Positions 36,656 through 38,951 of a DNA stretch of 38,951 nt are shown piece after piece. The notes below the pieces were generated by a model. That model saw only the letters and a program-made list of their open reading frames with translations. It was not told the origin of the DNA and made no database searches. Made by a program: the position numbers and the translations under genes. Each line of letters opens with the position of its first letter. Position 1 is the first letter of the stretch. The stretch covers positions 1 through 38,951 of the forward strand of contig JAIRWM010000031.1 of assembly GCA_031268975.1 (NCBI GenBank), in the 5' to 3' direction. The stretch is from Treponema sp. Its GTDB lineage: Bacteria > Spirochaetota > Spirochaetia > Treponematales > Breznakiellaceae.

Positions 36656-37999
36656 ATGATGAAAAAAGTTCCCCTGTTTTCCCTCGTGATTGTTTCCCTG
36701 GCCGGGTTATCATCCGCCGGCGCGGAAGAACTGGTTTCGTATCAGCTTGACAACGGAAACCATGTGGAAATTTTGTCCGATACGCCCATTCTGCGGCCGC
36801 TCAGACAGGTACGCTATGCCCAAAGCTACACGGTGGTTCCGCACGGGGAAAAACCCACCGGCCTGCGCCTTTCCGGCCTGGACGAAAGCGCCACCCTGAA
36901 GTTCATTGAACAATATTCCAGCCCCGGCGGCCTTGCCTGGCTTGACACAATTAACAAGCGGAGCGGGATATATCAGGGGTTCATCCGGAAAGAAATTGAA
37001 AAGCGGGGGCTTCCCGGAGAGCTGTTCTACCTGCCGGTTATCGAGTCGGCGTTTTCGCCCAGCGCCGTAAGCCGCGCCGGGGCCACGGGGCTGTGGCAGT
37101 TTATGCGGAACAGCATCGGCCCGTACGACATGAAAGTCAACGACTGGATGGACGAACGCCGGGATTTCTGGAAATCCACCATAGGCGCGCTGGACAAACT
37201 GGAAGACAATTACCGGGCGCTGGGAAGCTGGGAACTTGCCCTGGCGGCCTACAACGCCGGGCTGGGAACGGTACGGCAGGCGCTTAGAAGAAACGAAGGC
37301 GCCGATTATTGGGAACTGTGCCGGAAAAAAGCGTTCAAGAACGAAACCATCCAGTACATTCCCCGGCTCCTGGCGGTTTCGTACATTTTGTCGAACCCCA
37401 GACGTTTCGGCATTGAGGCATCCTGGCCCGAAGACCCCCAGTGGACCCGCATACCCGTCGGCCGCTCCGTGGATCTGGGCCTTGTGGCGGAGCACGCCGG
37501 GCTTCCCGGAACAGACCTGAAAAAGGCAAACGGAGAACTGCATTACGGCATTACCCCGCCGGATCCGAACTACCACATAAAAGTTCCTTCGGCGCACGCC
37601 CCGGCGGTAGTTTCCGTACTCGACGATCCGGAAATCACCCTCATAAAATATTACTTCCATACAATTCGTTCCGGGGATACCCTTTCGGAGATAGCCCAGC
37701 GTTACGGCATTTCGGTAAATCAGATCGCGAGCTATAATCCGGGACTCCGCCCGCAGTACCTGAAAATCGGCCAGCGGCTTATCATCCCCGCCCTGAAAGA
37801 CCGGCAGATAGAAGAGCGGCCGCGGATTGCCAGTCAGGTTTCCTTTAACGGAACGCATTTGGTTAAACGGGGGGAATCCCTGTGGTCGATAGCCCTGGCG
37901 TACAACACCGATCCTGAAACCCTGGCCACGGCAAACGGCATGGGCCTGAACGATACCCTGCGTGAAGGCAGGGCGTTAAAAACGCCGGTGAGTTACTAG
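36656..37999 (+). CDS. MltD-like lytic transglycosylase with two LysM domains
   Basis: A 447-aa exported enzyme with a signal peptide ('VPLFSLVIVSLAGLSSAGA'). The SLT domain has catalytic Glu130 in 'YLPVIESAFSPSAVSRAGAT', then 'GLWQFM', 'ALAAYNAGLGTVRQAL' and 'ETIQYIPRLLAVSYIL'. Two C-terminal LysM domains follow ('HTIRSGDTLSEIAQRYGISV', 'HLVKRGESLWSIALAYNTDP'). It would cut peptidoglycan glycan strands to anhydro-muropeptides. The ATG pair at 36656/36659 is set by AGGA at 8-nt spacing. Its TAG overlaps the GTG of the next gene. Confidence 0.93.
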   Translation: MMKKVPLFSLVIVSLAGLSSAGAEELVSYQLDNGNHVEILSDTPILRPLRQVRYAQSYTVVPHGEKPTGLRLSGLDESATLKFIEQYSSPGGLAWLDTINKRSGIYQGFIRKEIEKRGLPGELFYLPVIESAFSPSAVSRAGATGLWQFMRNSIGPYDMKVNDWMDERRDFWKSTIGALDKLEDNYRALGSWELALAAYNAGLGTVRQALRRNEGADYWELCRKKAFKNETIQYIPRLLAVSYILSNPRRFGIEASWPEDPQWTRIPVGRSVDLGLVAEHAGLPGTDLKKANGELHYGITPPDPNYHIKVPSAHAPAVVSVLDDPEITLIKYYFHTIRSGDTLSEIAQRYGISVNQIASYNPGLRPQYLKIGQRLIIPALKDRQIEERPRIASQVSFNGTHLVKRGESLWSIALAYNTDPETLATANGMGLNDTLREGRALKTPVSY

Positions 38000-38871
38000 T
38001 GCCGAAAAAATCCGCCCTGTTTCTGGCAGTTGTTTCCCTTGCCCTGATAAAACTCCCCGCCCAAACCGAGGAGCCCGGCGGCGTTGTTGAATGGGATCGC
38101 GGGGAACTTTCCGTCGTTGTTTCCGTAAACATAAAAGAAGCCGGGATAAAGCTTCCCGCCGGACGCTCGCGGGCGGAAGGCCTGCTGGAAGACAGTTACC
38201 CCGCCCTGGTACGAAAGATCCTTCTGGGACTCCAGGCGGATTCCTCCTCCACCCTGGAAGACCTGGTAAACCGCGGGGAACTCTCCCCGGGAGCGGCGGA
38301 CGCCCTGGCGTTCCGGGCGCTGCGCGTCCCCCCCGCCCTGTCCCCCGACCTGTCCGTGATATCGGCCCGGTATTCACTGGGCCTGCACACGGTACGCGCC
38401 GCCTTAAAAAAACACACCCGCCTTGGGGAACCGCCGTTTCCGCTTGTCCCACACCGCGCGCCGGACTACACGGGAATCATTATCATCGCCGATGAATCCC
38501 TGCCCGTTCACGGAAGAAACGCCGGGGCGCTTGTAGTCCCCTGCCTGTTCCCCAAAATATGGAACAGCGACATGGAACTCGTTTACGACAAAAGCATGAG
38601 CGACAGCGGCGAAGGTGTGGTTTGGTATGCTTCGCGGGAAAGCGTCCTTGCCGGAAACCCGTCCGGCCTGGACGAAAAACTCCTGTCCCTGGCGGGGACA
38701 AACCCCCTGCGGATTATGGCCCGCGGCGTATTCGGCAGCGTGCCGACAGACCCCGTCATAGACCGGGAAGACGCCCTCGCGATCCTTTCCTCGGAAACAA
38801 ACCGCCGCCTGCTCCGCGAAGGCCGCGTCGTCCTGGTGCTGGACAAAAACACCCTCAAAACAAAGCTGTAG
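37999..38871 (+). CDS. Exported protein of unknown function, coupled to the MltD-like gene
   Basis: A 290-aa product with signal peptide ('ALFLAVVSLALIKLPAQ', cut before TEEP). The mature protein has mixed alpha/beta composition ('SYPALVRKILLGLQADSSST', 'DYTGIIIIADESLPVH', 'NPLRIMARGVFGSVPTDPVI', 'GRVVLVLDKNTLKTKL'). 'GALVVPCLFPKIWNSDMELV' is a likely beta-rich core. No known enzyme motif is visible. The GTG shares the last G of the transglycosylase TAG, so expression is coupled. It may be a periplasmic partner in wall or outer-membrane assembly. The remaining 80 bp to the window end hold nothing clear. Confidence 0.7.
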   Translation: MPKKSALFLAVVSLALIKLPAQTEEPGGVVEWDRGELSVVVSVNIKEAGIKLPAGRSRAEGLLEDSYPALVRKILLGLQADSSSTLEDLVNRGELSPGAADALAFRALRVPPALSPDLSVISARYSLGLHTVRAALKKHTRLGEPPFPLVPHRAPDYTGIIIIADESLPVHGRNAGALVVPCLFPKIWNSDMELVYDKSMSDSGEGVVWYASRESVLAGNPSGLDEKLLSLAGTNPLRIMARGVFGSVPTDPVIDREDALAILSSETNRRLLREGRVVLVLDKNTLKTKL

Positions 38872-38951
38872 GACCGGCCTCCCCGAACACAAGCGCACGA
38901 ACAGGGGAAGAACAGCCACCCGCAATCCGGCGCCTTTTTGGCGGCTGCTTC

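Overview
The window reads as a spirochaete chromosome segment, most like a GC-rich Treponema relative of the termite-gut type. This is an inference from protein style: Treponema-like exported proteins, LPP20-like and CsgG-type lipoproteins, terminal-Phe or -Ile beta-barrels, a PD-(D/E)XK 'GEARGEKRGEA' protein, and an integral-membrane class III cyclase. No 16S rRNA or other definitive marker is present.

Layout. (1) 1-1000: a PD-(D/E)XK nuclease-like gene followed by two structured direct repeats. (2) 985-4640: clpS-clpA-aat, an almost complete bacterial N-degron module (Leu/Phe-tRNA transferase, adaptor, unfoldase). (3) 4640-5560: an XRE-type regulator divergent from a 61-codon ORF, with ACATAT/ATATGT sites over the promoter. 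(4) 5585-10305: five tandem genes for exported or lipid-anchored envelope proteins, including a CsgG-like/FGE-like fusion. (5) 10318-17197: a GH13 alpha-glucosidase, gltX, an outer-membrane-like protein, a sirtuin and a membrane cyclase.

(6) 17307-31401: the main feature, a 14-kb aryl-polyene (APE)-type type II polyketide pathway. The plus-strand operon holds ACP, an ApeG/ApeH/ApeI-like fusion (membrane, ACP-ligase and dehydratase domains, interrupted by a -1 frameshift at an A10 tract), GT2 glycosyltransferase, LpxL-like acyltransferase, thioesterase, LolA-like protein, MMPL transporter, DUF3261-like lipoprotein, ketosynthase (ApeO-like) and dehydratase (ApeP-like). A convergent minus-strand operon holds a methyltransferase, a chain-length-factor-like KS (ApeC-like), accD and accA. 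The carboxyltransferase genes would supply malonyl-CoA. ApeH would load the aryl starter, ApeO:ApeC would extend, ApeI:ApeP would dehydrate, and the LolA/MMPL/lipoprotein/GT/acyltransferase set would move and anchor the pigment in the outer membrane. No ketoreductase, second complete KS, aromatic ammonia lyase, biotin carboxylase or BCCP is seen here, so these must come from elsewhere if the pathway works. A 167-bp MITE-like element with 16-bp terminal inverted repeats sits exactly at the stop codon of the MMPL gene.

(7) 31402-38951: tRNA-Phe(GAA); an AT-rich two-gene unit of unknown function; a beta-barrel-like protein; a rubredoxin (53 aa) with a small partner; a TPR lipoprotein; a six-helix membrane protein; an MltD-like LysM transglycosylase; and an exported protein of unknown function.

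Limits: all functional calls come from reading motifs by eye. Promoters are matches to -35/-10 consensus only.
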